From a virus, in IMG/VR virus record IMGVR_UViG_3300027833_000021, positions 51,065 to 115,064 of that record: DNA of 64,000 bases; one strand, given 5' to 3'. How positions within the stretch are numbered: position 1 is the stretch's first letter; each line of letters begins with the position of its first letter. A program made the translations under genes and the position numbers. Positions 48,119 through 57,157 of this stretch are shown piece by piece. A model generated the notes under the pieces. The model had not been told where the DNA came from. It was given only the letters and a program-made list of their open reading frames with translations, and ran no database searches.

Positions 48119-48664
48119 ATGAAAATGATGATAACACACTTTAATATAGATAATTCCGATAAATACGATGCGAACAAGAGAGGAATTAATATGTCAGACG
48201 GTAATTTTATGACGAGTTCGACTCGTGATAGAATCATAGCACAAATCCGAGAACTCGAAGAAAGAAAGCCCGAAATTTCAGATAGAATTGGCGAAGCCAG
48301 ACTACAGGGTGGACTAGAAGAGAACGAAGAACTATTGATGGCGTTGGAGGATATGCAACGACACGAGCAAGAGGTTAACCGTCACCAAGAAAGACTAATC
48401 GACATTCAACTCATCCCACAATTGCCACTTGGCAAAAAGAAAAATGTATTAGTTGGTACAACAGTTACAATTCTTAATACAGAAACTGACCAAGAATTTA
48501 CATATACTATTCTAGGTGTACATGACTCCGACCCAGCAAATGGGATAATTAGTATGAAATCTCCTATGGGTTTAGAACTATTATCAAGGGAAGTCAGTGA
48601 CGAAGTAGAAGTTAATGGGACTTACTACGAAATACTAAAAATAGTTGCAAAAAAGATAAAATAA
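48119..48664 (+). CDS. Transcript cleavage factor GreA-like
   Basis: 181 aa. The N-terminal coiled coil (about 35-100) includes RKPEISDRIGEARLQGGLEE-type sequence matching GreA helices. The C-terminal FKBP-like domain reads GTTVTILNTETDQEFTYTIL and ISMKSPMGLELLSREVSDEV. At the coiled-coil tip GreA has GDLKEN; here it is GGLEEN, so the first catalytic Asp is Gly while the second acidic residue stays. It may act on RNA polymerase differently from host GreA. Confidence 0.87.
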   Translation: MKMMITHFNIDNSDKYDANKRGINMSDGNFMTSSTRDRIIAQIRELEERKPEISDRIGEARLQGGLEENEELLMALEDMQRHEQEVNRHQERLIDIQLIPQLPLGKKKNVLVGTTVTILNTETDQEFTYTILGVHDSDPANGIISMKSPMGLELLSREVSDEVEVNGTYYEILKIVAKKIK

Positions 48665-48678
48665 TTACTTAATTTTAC

Positions 48679-48706
48679 TTGACAAGGTCTCATATTGTGT
48701 TATAAT
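48679..48706 (+). promoter_or_regulatory. sigma70-like promoter TTGACA-16-TATAAT
   Basis: Extended -10 (TTGTGT before TATAAT); 36 nt before the SleB-type lysin. Confidence 0.7.
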
Positions 48707-48741
48707 ATGTGTATATCTTAGCGTAAAAAGAGAGAAGAATT

Positions 48742-49305
48742 ATGAAATTATCTATCATTACTATATTGGCTATTGTTGGTTTTTCTGTATTTGCAGAATC
48801 ACAAGACCGATTAAAAGCAATGCCCGAAGAAGATATGACGTTAGCATCTAACGAATTATCAGATGAACAGATATACTGTTTAGCACAAAATGTTTACTTT
48901 GAAGCGGGAAATCAAAGCCTCGAAGGCATGGCCGCAGTTGCAGATGTTACTTTAAATCGTGTACAAGAAGAACGATATCCTGATACCATTTGTGGTGTTG
49001 TAAAAGCAGGTGTAAAGCATTCGAATGGCGAAATGAAGAAACATATGTGTCAGTTTAGTTGGTATTGTGACGGCAAAAGTGATAAAATTCCTAATATGCC
49101 TAACAATCAAACTTGGCAGAATGCAGAATTTGTAGCAAAGGCTATGTTACTACAATACAATATGACAGACGATGGTGATTATTTTGGTATTACTTGTGGT
49201 GCTACACACTATCATGCAAACTATGTTGTTCCAAACTGGATTGAAGACCGCGGTATGGACCGAGTAAAACAGATTGGTTCTCATATATTTTATAAATTTG
49301 ATTAA
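48742..49305 (+). CDS. SleB-type cell-wall hydrolase (candidate endolysin)
   Basis: 187 aa. A signal peptide of about 18 residues (MKLSIITILAIVGFSVFA) leads to a Hydrolase_2 domain: CLAQNVYFEAGNQSLEGM with the catalytic Glu, VADVTLNRV, CQFSWYCDG and ATHYHANYV. It cleaves peptidoglycan after export, so it would not need a classical holin. An early-type promoter for a lysin is unexpected. Confidence 0.85.
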   Translation: MKLSIITILAIVGFSVFAESQDRLKAMPEEDMTLASNELSDEQIYCLAQNVYFEAGNQSLEGMAAVADVTLNRVQEERYPDTICGVVKAGVKHSNGEMKKHMCQFSWYCDGKSDKIPNMPNNQTWQNAEFVAKAMLLQYNMTDDGDYFGITCGATHYHANYVVPNWIEDRGMDRVKQIGSHIFYKFD

Positions 49306-49306
49306 T

Positions 49307-49564
49307 ATGGCAAAACAAACACAAAAATATCTTAAACCTACATTATTTAAACCTAAAGACTCAGTGTTCGAAGGCTTGGTATGGAAACAACCCAACTCAA
49401 AAGGCACAGATACATATGATGTAACGTGTACCGAGAAAGGATTTACATGCGACTGTTTAGGATTTACTTTTAGAGGTAAATGCAAACATACAACAGACGT
49501 ATTAACAAGAGTTGAAGCGGCACTAGACGACCGCTCACCTCAATATCGTTGGGAATATACTTAA
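49307..49564 (+). CDS. SWIM zinc-finger protein
   Basis: 85 aa from ATG 49307. YDVTCTEKGFTCDCLGF then GKCKHTTDV gives the CxCx(n)CxH SWIM metal set. SWIM domains bind DNA or proteins. It overlaps the exonuclease gene by one base, so the two may work together. Confidence 0.72.
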   Translation: MAKQTQKYLKPTLFKPKDSVFEGLVWKQPNSKGTDTYDVTCTEKGFTCDCLGFTFRGKCKHTTDVLTRVEAALDDRSPQYRWEYT

Positions 49565-50100
49565 TGACAACACACGCAACAATTGATATAGAAACACTAG
49601 GGACTAGTCCAGACACAGTAGTATTAACTATTGGTGGAATTAAATTCGACCCGTTAGCAGATGATGGCTTACATAGTGAATTCTACTATCGATTAGATGC
49701 AGATGAACAAATTGGCATGGGTAGAACTGTTGACGAAAAAACACTTGAATGGTGGGAAACTCAACCAGAAGAAATCAAAGCAGAAGCATTAGATACAGAA
49801 GGTAGAGTACCAGTTAACGAAACTCTGAAATCACTAAATAAATGGCTAGTTGGCGTAGATAAAATCTGGTGTCAAGGTCCAGTATTTGATATTGGAATAT
49901 TAGAAAATTTATACAGACAGATGGACTCACATCATAATTGGTCATTTTGGAATATCAGAGATAGTAGAACGTTGTTTGGATTAATGCCAAAAGACCCACG
50001 TAAAGAAATAGACTTTGCGGCACATAATGCCTTAGCAGATGCAGTTGTGCAGAGTTTATGTATTCAAAAAGTTTATAAATCACTAGGGGTATGCAAATGA
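49564..50100 (+). CDS. DEDDh 3'-5' exonuclease
   Basis: 178 aa from ATG 49564. [20 protein letters not shown] supplies D-x-[14 protein letters not shown] the second Asp, and [13 protein letters not shown] the His/Asp pair of the DEDDh class. It most resembles the Rv2179c/RNase T-like exonucleases used by phages on RNA or single-stranded DNA. Confidence 0.83.
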   Translation: MTTHATIDIETLGTSPDTVVLTIGGIKFDPLADDGLHSEFYYRLDADEQIGMGRTVDEKTLEWWETQPEEIKAEALDTEGRVPVNETLKSLNKWLVGVDKIWCQGPVFDIGILENLYRQMDSHHNWSFWNIRDSRTLFGLMPKDPRKEIDFAAHNALADAVVQSLCIQKVYKSLGVCK

Positions 50101-51188
50101 GAATTGAAGAAGATATCAAGTTAGATTATAATAATGTTTTAATCAGACCAAAGCGTAGTACGTTAGGTAGTCGCAAGGAAGTTGACCTAGAACGTGGATT
50201 TACTTTTCGCAACTACAGACCATATGTAGCAACTGACGTATTACCAGATGGATATCCAGTAGTACAAGAACAATACAGACACTATCGCGGCACACCTATT
50301 ATGGCGGCTAACATGGACGGTGTTGGAACATTTGAAATGGCAGATGAATTAGCAAGTCAAAAGATTATGACTTGTTTAGTTAAAACTTACAGTGTAGAAC
50401 ATTTATCAGCATACTTTGGAACAGATAGTGTTGACCGTAAAGAATATGTAGCAATGAGTATTGGTATTATGCCAAAAGATTCTGAAAAGTTTGCCCAAGT
50501 ATATGAACAAGCAGGCAAAGGCATGAAGTATGTTTGTATTGATGTAGCAAATGGTTATAGTGAACGATTTAGTAATTTTGTTAGATTGTTTAGAAAAGAA
50601 TATCCTAATGTAATAATTATAGCAGGTAATGTAGTAACAGGCGAAATGACAGAGGAGTTAATTCTAAATGGAGCAGACATTGTTAAAGTGGGGATTGGTC
50701 CTGGTAGTGTCTGTACTACTCGTATTCAAACCGGAGTGGGTTATCCCCAATTATCAGCAGTCATTGAATGTGCCGATGCGGCTCACGGACTAGGTGGACA
50801 TATTATTGCCGATGGTGGTTGTTCTACACCAGGTGATGTAGCAAAAGCATTTGCTGGTGGTGCCGATTATGTGATGCTAGGCGGAATGTTAGCAGGACAT
50901 GATGAAGGTGGTGGTGAAGTAGTAGATGGAAACATTCAGTTTTATGGTATGAGTTCAGATGCGGCAAACACTAAACACTTTGGTGGATTAAAAGATTATC
51001 GTAGTAGTGAAGGACGTGAAATAGTTGTGCCTTATCGTGGTGCAGTTGCTGATACAATACAAAACATATTAGGTGGTATCAGAAGCACATGCACTTACGC
51101 AGGTGCAAGTAGATTAAAGCACTTAATGAGATGTGCAACATTCATTCGATGTTACGACACACATAACAGAGTATATGAGAACAACTAA
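50097..51188 (+). CDS. guaC: GMP reductase
   Basis: 363 aa from ATG 50097 (ATG 50091 also possible). [20 protein letters not shown] is the GuaC start. [26 protein letters not shown] with the catalytic Cys, [16 protein letters not shown] and [12 protein letters not shown] follow. There is no CBS domain, which also favours GMP reductase over IMP dehydrogenase. It turns GMP to IMP with NADPH and so moves guanine toward adenine nucleotides. Confidence 0.93.
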   Translation: MRIEEDIKLDYNNVLIRPKRSTLGSRKEVDLERGFTFRNYRPYVATDVLPDGYPVVQEQYRHYRGTPIMAANMDGVGTFEMADELASQKIMTCLVKTYSVEHLSAYFGTDSVDRKEYVAMSIGIMPKDSEKFAQVYEQAGKGMKYVCIDVANGYSERFSNFVRLFRKEYPNVIIIAGNVVTGEMTEELILNGADIVKVGIGPGSVCTTRIQTGVGYPQLSAVIECADAAHGLGGHIIADGGCSTPGDVAKAFAGGADYVMLGGMLAGHDEGGGEVVDGNIQFYGMSSDAANTKHFGGLKDYRSSEGREIVVPYRGAVADTIQNILGGIRSTCTYAGASRLKHLMRCATFIRCYDTHNRVYENN

Positions 51189-51436
51189 TGAATAGATTAA
51201 CAGAACCATCAATTCATATTATAGGTTCAACGACCACAGAGGGAGTTGCATTACCATATAATGTTTCAATGCTTCTTAATGATGTAGATAATCATAAAGC
51301 ATTCAGAAAAATGATGGCAGAAAAGTTCAATTCTAAAGACATTAGTATTCGTATAAGTAAGTATATCAATGAAGCATCTATTCATTTTCGAAATGAAAGT
51401 GACGTTGCAGAATTTTTATTATTAGTAGGAGAGTAA
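51188..51436 (+). CDS. Small hypothetical protein, 82 aa
   Basis: No family recognised. IGSTTTEGVALPYNVSMLL and EASIHFRNESDVAEFLL are its clearest parts. It overlaps guaC by one base and abuts the cytidylyltransferase. Confidence 0.5.
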   Translation: MNRLTEPSIHIIGSTTTEGVALPYNVSMLLNDVDNHKAFRKMMAEKFNSKDISIRISKYINEASIHFRNESDVAEFLLLVGE

Positions 51437-51859
51437 ATGAAGATTGGATTTACAGCCTCAGCATTTGACTTGTTACATGCAGGTCACACACTAATGCTTG
51501 AAGAAGCAAAAGAACAATGTGACTGGTTAATTGTAGGATTACAAACAGACCCATCAAAGGATAGAGCATCAAAAAACAAACCAGCACAAACTATTGTAGA
51601 ACGATATCTACAACTACGTGCATGTAAGTATGTAGACGAAATTATTCCTTATAGCACTGAACAAGATTTAGAAGACTTGTTAGCAGGAATGCATATTGAT
51701 GTTCGCATTCTAGGAATTGAGTACCGTGATAAGGACTTTACAGGACATGATATCTGTAAAAAACGTGATATAGAAATCTTTTTCAATGAACGAGACCATC
51801 GTTTCAGTTCATCAGGACTAAGAAAGCATATCGCTGAATCATTTAAAAAGAAAAAATAA
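51437..51859 (+). CDS. Cytidylyltransferase-like nucleotidyltransferase (TagD/RfaE type)
   Basis: 140 aa. GFTASAFDLLHAGHTLMLEEA holds the HxGH motif and the end FSSSGLRKHIAE the second signature (SSS-x-x-R). It joins CTP or ATP to a phosphorylated small molecule such as glycerol-3-phosphate or heptose. It abuts its neighbours and probably supplies an activated glycan or lipid part. Confidence 0.85.
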   Translation: MKIGFTASAFDLLHAGHTLMLEEAKEQCDWLIVGLQTDPSKDRASKNKPAQTIVERYLQLRACKYVDEIIPYSTEQDLEDLLAGMHIDVRILGIEYRDKDFTGHDICKKRDIEIFFNERDHRFSSSGLRKHIAESFKKKK

Positions 51860-52641
51860 TGGCAATAAACAAAGAAACAGTTTTAGAAGTAGAACACTAC
51901 ACAGACAGATTATTTAAAATCACAACAACAAGAGACAAAGCATTACGATTCCGTGATGGTGAATTCTTAATGATTGGATTGGACCATTTCTCAGAGAAAC
52001 TACAGAGAAACAAACCAATAATGAGGGCATACTCTGTTGCATCGCCTAGTCACCAAGATACATTAGAATTCTATTCAATCAAAGTACAAGACGGACCACT
52101 GACAAGTAAACTTCAACACATTAAAGTGGGTGAAGAGATACTAGTCAACACAAAGCCAGTCGGAACTCTTATTACAACTAATGTAAAGAGTGGCAGAACT
52201 TTGTATATGTTAGCCACCGGCACTGGTATAGCCCCATTTTTAGCACTTATTAGAGGCTTTGAAGTCTATGAGAACTATGATAATGTAATTCTAGTTCATG
52301 GAGTGCGAGAAGTAAAAGAACTTGCCTTCCTCGATTACCTTACTAACTTAAATGAAGATGAAATTTATAAGGAAATCACAGAAGGTAAATTTCAGTATTA
52401 TGCAACTGTAACACGAGAAGATTTTACAAATACTGGTCGTGTAACTGATGCGATGTATTCTGGTAAAGTACAAGAAGTACTAGGACTAGAAGAATTTGAT
52501 AAAGACAAAGACAGAGTTATGATATGTGGCTCTATGGAAATGAACTTAGAACTAAAAGAATATTTTGAAGGAGCAGGTCTCGTAGAAGGTACGATGAAAG
52601 AACCAGGTGAATATGTTTTAGAGAAAGCATTTGTTGACTAA
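51859..52641 (+). CDS. fpr: Ferredoxin-NADP+ reductase
   Basis: 260 aa bacterial-type FNR. FAD motif RAYSVASP, KVQDGPLTSKLQ, the NADP pyrophosphate loop LATGTGIAPFLALIRG, ICGSMEMN, and the C-terminus GEYVLEKAFVD typical of Fpr. It moves electrons between NADPH and ferredoxin or flavodoxin. The phage fdxA product is the obvious partner. It starts on the last base of the preceding gene. Confidence 0.93.
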   Translation: MAINKETVLEVEHYTDRLFKITTTRDKALRFRDGEFLMIGLDHFSEKLQRNKPIMRAYSVASPSHQDTLEFYSIKVQDGPLTSKLQHIKVGEEILVNTKPVGTLITTNVKSGRTLYMLATGTGIAPFLALIRGFEVYENYDNVILVHGVREVKELAFLDYLTNLNEDEIYKEITEGKFQYYATVTREDFTNTGRVTDAMYSGKVQEVLGLEEFDKDKDRVMICGSMEMNLELKEYFEGAGLVEGTMKEPGEYVLEKAFVD

Positions 52642-52644
52642 AAA

Positions 52645-52652
52645 GATAAATA
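52645..52652 (+). promoter_or_regulatory. T4-late-like box GATAAATA
   Basis: 46 nt before the glutaredoxin gene. Confidence 0.5.
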
Positions 52653-52697
52653 TCTCATACAGCAAAAATCACATAATCACTTATAAGGGAGACTTCA

Positions 52698-52940
52698 ATG
52701 AAAGCAAAAATCTATACTAAAGATAGTTGTACATTTTGTGTACAGGCTAAAACGTTAATGAACATCCGAGGAATTGACTTCGAAGAATTACACATGCAGA
52801 AGAATCCAAAAAATAGAGACGAACTAATGGAAAAATGTGAAGCAATTAACGTTATACCAAGAACTGTCCCACAGATTTGGATTGATGATGAATATATTGG
52901 TGGCTTTCAGGAGTTGAAAAACAAACTTGATGCTATCTAG
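52698..52940 (+). CDS. Glutaredoxin
   Basis: 80 aa. Active site CTFC at residues 11-14, then TVPQIW (cis-Pro) and YIGGFQEL. It reduces disulfides with glutathione and could serve ribonucleotide reductase, as T4 NrdC does. AAGGGAG site and late box upstream. Confidence 0.92.
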   Translation: MKAKIYTKDSCTFCVQAKTLMNIRGIDFEELHMQKNPKNRDELMEKCEAINVIPRTVPQIWIDDEYIGGFQELKNKLDAI

Positions 52941-53559
52941 GTATACTTTCTTAACTGGTGCTCCTGGTTCTCGTTGGAGCGGTGTAGCACAGTTAATAAC
53001 AGACAACTATAATTACGATAAATCTGACGAAAGTTCAGCAAGACAATATGTTCATGGAAAGTTTACAGGACATAAAGGGTCATACTTTGGTCCTGGAATG
53101 GAACTTGGTGAAGACTTTCATAGACTAGAACAATCATATGTAGACCGCCTCAGATTTGAAGCGATGTGCAATTCTGCATTTCATAATTCCTCTTCAATTC
53201 AAACTAAGATGATAAAATGTCACCAGTTTGCCTATGGACTAGACTGGCTCAAAAAGAATGTTCCTATTAGTAACATCTTACTAGTAAAAAGAGACACAGA
53301 TGCTTCATTTGATTGGTGGAAAGAAGCAGGTGGATGGAATATTACATATCCAAACTACGAATGGTATATTGATGATGGACATATGCGACACTACATTGAT
53401 ACCGAAATCAAATTAGCAGATATGTTTGTAGAGAAGACAAAAAATAGTTGGTCCTACATTACAGAAAAATGGCTTACTGAAAACTTTGGCACTCATTCTA
53501 TTAAACTGCCACCTAACCTAGATGATGTACAAGTTTGTTTAATAACTACTGACTTTTAA
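52930..53559 (+). CDS. Sulfotransferase-like phage protein
   Basis: About 209 aa from ATG 52930, overlapping glutaredoxin by 11 nt. FLTGAPGSRWSGVAQLI is a P-loop-like start, and SYFGPGMELGEDFHRLE resembles a conserved block of cyanophage sulfotransferase-like proteins. LLVKRDTDASFDWW may be the 3'-phosphate site. Substrate unknown. Confidence 0.6.
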   Translation: MLSRYTFLTGAPGSRWSGVAQLITDNYNYDKSDESSARQYVHGKFTGHKGSYFGPGMELGEDFHRLEQSYVDRLRFEAMCNSAFHNSSSIQTKMIKCHQFAYGLDWLKKNVPISNILLVKRDTDASFDWWKEAGGWNITYPNYEWYIDDGHMRHYIDTEIKLADMFVEKTKNSWSYITEKWLTENFGTHSIKLPPNLDDVQVCLITTDF

Positions 53560-53568
53560 TAATATTCT

Positions 53569-53576
53569 GATAAATA
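53569..53576 (+). promoter_or_regulatory. T4-late-like box GATAAATA
   Basis: 25 nt before the MscS-like gene, with GAAAGGAAA as ribosome site between. Confidence 0.6.
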
Positions 53577-53601
53577 GTAGTACTACGAAAGGAAACTATT
53601 T

Positions 53602-54018
53602 ATGGAACAATTAGGTATAGAAGTAACAGATTTATTAATGCCGTGGATTAGTGTACTAATTTCACTTCTTGTTGCTATCTGGATGAAAGACTATGCTACA
53701 AGTCTAGCAAAAGGTCTCAAATTTAAGATGAATCCAGCATTCAACGAAGGCGATGAAGTGCTACTAGACGGTGAATTGTCAATGATTGTTAAAATTGGTA
53801 CAAGAGAAACAGTATTTGGTGTATATTCTGAAAGAGGATATACTTGGAGATACGTTCCAAATGAAAGAATTCCTTATCTAAAACTTGAGAAAGTCATCAA
53901 AAAAGACTTACATATCGATACTGACGAAGAAAAAGCAGAAAAAATGAAAACTGCTATCGATAAGTTACAGGATGACCAAATCGCTAAGAACAAAGAAGCA
54001 ATATCTAAACTCAAGTGA
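53602..54018 (+). CDS. MscS-like small membrane protein
   Basis: 138 aa. One helix at about 10-28 (LLMPWISVLISLLVAIWM), then NPAFNEGDEVLLDGELSMIV and KIGTRETVFG, which look like the beta domain of MscS channels, and a charged helical tail. It has one membrane helix where MscS has three, so it may form a small pore or modify host channels. Late-type promoter. Confidence 0.6.
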   Translation: MEQLGIEVTDLLMPWISVLISLLVAIWMKDYATSLAKGLKFKMNPAFNEGDEVLLDGELSMIVKIGTRETVFGVYSERGYTWRYVPNERIPYLKLEKVIKKDLHIDTDEEKAEKMKTAIDKLQDDQIAKNKEAISKLK

Positions 54019-54110
54019 AACATACTCCTGTCAAAGACCTCTTCAAGGCTTTACTTGTTCTAAGTCCTATATGGATATGGATTCTAGTAGAAATCTTTTT
54101 TCTAAATTAA
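54015..54110 (+). CDS. Possible 31-aa membrane peptide
   Basis: GTG 54015 overlaps the stop of the MscS-like gene. The frame reads MKHTPVKDLFKALLVL then SPIWIWILVEIFFLN, a single membrane helix. No separate ribosome site; it would depend on coupled translation. Confidence 0.4.
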   Translation: MKHTPVKDLFKALLVLSPIWIWILVEIFFLN

Positions 54111-54123
54111 TCAATCTTTTCTA

Positions 54124-54152
54124 TTGACTTTTACCTCATAATTTGTTATCAT
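54124..54152 (+). promoter_or_regulatory. sigma70-like promoter TTGACT-17-TATCAT
   Basis: Moderate match, 37 nt before the clamp loader gene. Confidence 0.5.
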
Positions 54153-54189
54153 TAGTGTTATTGATGAAAGAATTGGGAGTAAAAACTTA

Positions 54190-55116
54190 ATGAGAGAACT
54201 TTGGGTAGAAAAGTATCGACCAACAAACATCACAGATTATGTATTCCGTGATGATAAACAACGACATCAAGTATCGAATTGGGTAAAGAGTGGTGCAATT
54301 CCACATCTACTATTCAGTGGTGGTGCTGGTACTGGCAAAACAACATTAGCAAAAGTTCTATTGAACGAACTAGATGTAGATGCTGGTGATATTATGATTA
54401 TCAACGCATCGAATGAGAATAATGTTGATACGATGCGAACAAAGATACAAGGCTTTGCAAGTAGTTTTCCATTCTCTGGTGAATTTAAGTATGTATTACT
54501 AGATGAAGCAGACTACCTGTCACCAAACGCACAAGCAATCTTGCGTAATATGATGGAAACTTATTCACAGACATGTCGTTTCATTTTAACATGTAACTAT
54601 CCAAACAAAGTTCTTCCAGCAATTCACTCTCGTTGTCAAGGTTATCACATTGAGAAACTAGACCAAACTGAATTTACAGTTCGAGTTGCTACAATTCTTC
54701 TAACAGAAGAAACTGAATTTGTTCCAGAAGATTTAGATGTATATGTTAAATCAACTTATCCAGATTTACGTAAATGTATCAATATGGTTCAGCAGAACAT
54801 TGTTGATAATAAACTTCAACAACCCGGTGCTGGTGAAAGTGGTGAAAGTGATTGGATATTAGAATACGTTGCATTATTTCAATTAGGCAAAGTATCAGAA
54901 GCAAGAAAACTTATTGTATCGAAAGCAAGGGCAGAAGAATACGAAGGCGTATACCGTAAACTATATGAGAACCTAGATTGGTTTGGTGAAGATGATATTT
55001 CGCAAGGCAAAGCATTGCTTTGTATCAGAGACGGTCTTGTAAATCATGGTGTTGTTGTAGACCCAGAGATTAACTTGAGTGCGACTTTACTCGAACTTCA
55101 ATACATTGTAAAATAA
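54190..55116 (+). CDS. Sliding-clamp loader ATPase (T4 gp44-like)
   Basis: 308 aa AAA+ protein. LWVEKYRPTNITDYV start, Walker A SGGAGTGKTT, Walker B VLLDEADYLSP, sensor 1 ILTCNYPNK and the SRC motif HSRCQ. It loads the ring-shaped clamp on DNA for replication. It is the clearest T4-type replication gene in the window. A gp62-like partner is not recognised directly downstream. Confidence 0.93.
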   Translation: MRELWVEKYRPTNITDYVFRDDKQRHQVSNWVKSGAIPHLLFSGGAGTGKTTLAKVLLNELDVDAGDIMIINASNENNVDTMRTKIQGFASSFPFSGEFKYVLLDEADYLSPNAQAILRNMMETYSQTCRFILTCNYPNKVLPAIHSRCQGYHIEKLDQTEFTVRVATILLTEETEFVPEDLDVYVKSTYPDLRKCINMVQQNIVDNKLQQPGAGESGESDWILEYVALFQLGKVSEARKLIVSKARAEEYEGVYRKLYENLDWFGEDDISQGKALLCIRDGLVNHGVVVDPEINLSATLLELQYIVK

Positions 55117-55117
55117 T

Positions 55118-55537
55118 ATGGAACACGGAGAAGAACCATATTCACCTAGAAGAATAATAAACGATGAACAGGAAGCGATTATTGGTGGTGAATTTCTTGC
55201 TTATCTAATTAGTAAAGCAGATAACCAAGACCCAATTACGCCATTTTCATCTATAAAGACTATTGATGATAATCTGAGAATTCATATAAATCGCACAAAT
55301 GATTTGAAATGGGCTATAGATGATGCTATTGGCTGGATTAACAATGATGATTGTGATTACGTTATCATCGGCGATGATGCCGATGCATATTCTACTGAAT
55401 TATGTGAGAGTTTACAATCATTATTTCAAACTTATGCACCAGTAGAAATAACAAAGCAAGATGAATGGATTATTGTAAAGATAAATATTAAAAACAAGAA
55501 TATAATTATAAACAATCAAACTATAAAAATCGAGTAA
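55118..55537 (+). CDS. Hypothetical protein, 139 aa
   Basis: Acidic alpha/beta protein with DCDYVIIGDDADAYSTELCE in the middle. It sits where T4 has gene 62 (clamp-loader small subunit), but size fits only loosely and the sequence does not match what I know of gp62. Function unknown. Confidence 0.5.
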   Translation: MEHGEEPYSPRRIINDEQEAIIGGEFLAYLISKADNQDPITPFSSIKTIDDNLRIHINRTNDLKWAIDDAIGWINNDDCDYVIIGDDADAYSTELCESLQSLFQTYAPVEITKQDEWIIVKINIKNKNIIINNQTIKIE

Positions 55538-55538
55538 C

Positions 55539-55862
55539 ATGGCAAAAAAAGCATATCTAGTGTTAGCACACTCATTCGCACCTGCACCAGGTGCCAATAC
55601 ATCAATGAAAAACTTCGCAACCGAAGGTGAATGGCAGATGCACGAATCTATATTCTTTGTAACAAGAATTAGGAAACGTTGGTATCAGTCTGCCACTACT
55701 ATTGTGAATATCTCTGATGGCATTATAGAAAAGAATAATGCTGAAACTTCAGATTATAATCAAATTGTTCAACACGTAATGATTAAGTATCCTGCTCAAT
55801 ATAATGCATTCATAAAAGAATGTAAAGAAGAGGGTCTAATCACTAAAGGGTCGAGCGAGTAA
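55539..55862 (+). CDS. Hypothetical protein, 107 aa
   Basis: A segment FFVTRIRKRWYQSATTIVNI and a C-terminal helix HVMIKYPAQYNAFIKE resemble a small T4-like phage family without known function. It follows the 139-aa gene by 1 nt. Confidence 0.55.
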   Translation: MAKKAYLVLAHSFAPAPGANTSMKNFATEGEWQMHESIFFVTRIRKRWYQSATTIVNISDGIIEKNNAETSDYNQIVQHVMIKYPAQYNAFIKECKEEGLITKGSSE

Positions 55863-55871
55863 AAGGACAAA

Positions 55872-56180
55872 ATGGACTTACACGGACTTGATTTAAACAC
55901 TGGATGGCAAGAATACAGAAGAGCCACAGAAGAGTGTTACAAAAAGAAAATAAAAAATCTAAAAGTAATTACGGGCCAAGGTGATATGGCAAAAGAATTT
56001 CTAGGATGGGTTCATGCAGACCCATTTGCTATATCGGCTAGAAATCCCGAGAACAATAAAGGTTCTTGGACAGTATCAATCAAAAAGCATAAGACTGAAA
56101 ACAAGCCACCAAAAAGTACAAAAAAAGATAAATTAGATTTAGAAATACTTTTTACTAAATTTAAAAAGATAGGAGAATAA
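55872..56180 (+). CDS. Smr-domain protein
   Basis: 102 aa. MDLHGLDLNTGWQEYRRA and LKVITGQGDMAKEF match the DLHG and TGxG marks of the Smr domain, a small nuclease or nucleic-acid-binding fold. The C-terminus is a Lys-rich tail. GGACAAAATG precedes it. Proposed targets of Smr domains include branched DNA and stalled mRNAs. Confidence 0.78.
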   Translation: MDLHGLDLNTGWQEYRRATEECYKKKIKNLKVITGQGDMAKEFLGWVHADPFAISARNPENNKGSWTVSIKKHKTENKPPKSTKKDKLDLEILFTKFKKIGE

Positions 56181-56181
56181 A

Positions 56182-56817
56182 ATGTTAAATGAAATACTTA
56201 AAAAGAGATTTACTACTAGGTTCTGGGATGATTCAAAAGAAGTTCCTTACGAATTAATACAAAGTGTACTACAAGACGTATATGACGCACCAAGAAAGAA
56301 TGGTGATACCAGAGTTGTTGTTAAAGTGTTGACACCGAGTGAAGAAGGTGAAAAAATGAAAGACGAACTATTAAAATTAAGTTGGTGTAGGGATGGCGAC
56401 AAAGCCGCAATAGACAACGAAGGACCTATTAGAGTACAAGGACAATTTACAGCGCCTTATGTTCTGTTATTTGGTACTACAGAAGAAACTGAATATGACC
56501 AACACAATGTAGCAAACGCAACACTACAAACAACATTAGCAATGGTATCAGCAGAAGAAAAAGGATTGAATACAGCATATTGCCAATGTATAGAACCTGA
56601 AGATGCGTTGGCATCTGATGTAAACTTTTTTGTAATGAGTGGACTAGGTATAGGCTATGCTCAAACACCTACAGAAGAACCAGAACGTTACCCAATAGAC
56701 AGAGTTACTATTTTAGAAAATGAAGTTCATTATGATACGTCAAATGTGATACCTGGTCATAAGTACTTTGGTGAAAGAGAAAAACCTCAGTTATCAGATA
56801 TGAGTATTATTATCTAA
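56182..56817 (+). CDS. Nitroreductase-family flavoprotein
   Basis: 211 aa. KKRFTTRFWDDSKEVPYELI is the FMN-binding start, TLQTTLAMVSAEEKGLNTAY the central helix, and MSGLGIGYA the second FMN region. It uses NAD(P)H to reduce an unknown substrate. AGGAG site and one-base gaps on both sides. Confidence 0.8.
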   Translation: MLNEILKKRFTTRFWDDSKEVPYELIQSVLQDVYDAPRKNGDTRVVVKVLTPSEEGEKMKDELLKLSWCRDGDKAAIDNEGPIRVQGQFTAPYVLLFGTTEETEYDQHNVANATLQTTLAMVSAEEKGLNTAYCQCIEPEDALASDVNFFVMSGLGIGYAQTPTEEPERYPIDRVTILENEVHYDTSNVIPGHKYFGEREKPQLSDMSIII

Positions 56818-57141
56818 ATGAATTGCTTAGTATTAGGCATAGCATTATCAATGCATGTAGGTCTACAAAATGACTACAATCAGGCACATCCATATTTGAT
56901 GTGTGAGAAGAATGAAATAATAACTGGTGTGTATTATAATAGTTTGAGTAAACCAAGTTTAGTATTGGCAAAAGAGTATAGTTTGTCTGATGATTTGAAA
57001 GTAGACCTTGGACTTGTCACAGGATATGTATATGATGTTGTACCGATGTTCAGAGTTAGATACAAAAATCTCTTTATGATGCCTGCACTTGAAGACGATA
57101 GAAGTGGATTAGTTTTTGGAATACAGTTTGATTTAAATTAA
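56818..57141 (+). CDS. Small beta-rich, possibly outer-membrane protein
   Basis: 107 aa. The start MNCLVLGIALSMHVGL may be a weak signal sequence. Alternating strands follow: GVYYNSLSKPSLVLA, DLGLVTGYVYDVVPMFRVRY, and SGLVFGIQFDLN at the end, a pattern seen in small beta-barrels and in cyanophage proteins of this type. Function unknown. Confidence 0.5.
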   Translation: MNCLVLGIALSMHVGLQNDYNQAHPYLMCEKNEIITGVYYNSLSKPSLVLAKEYSLSDDLKVDLGLVTGYVYDVVPMFRVRYKNLFMMPALEDDRSGLVFGIQFDLN

Positions 57142-57157
57142 CAATGGAGTGTAATAC

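Noticed and set aside
55118-55537. Clamp-loader small subunit gp62
   Set aside because: Position after the gp44-like gene fits, but no sequence feature of gp62 is visible.
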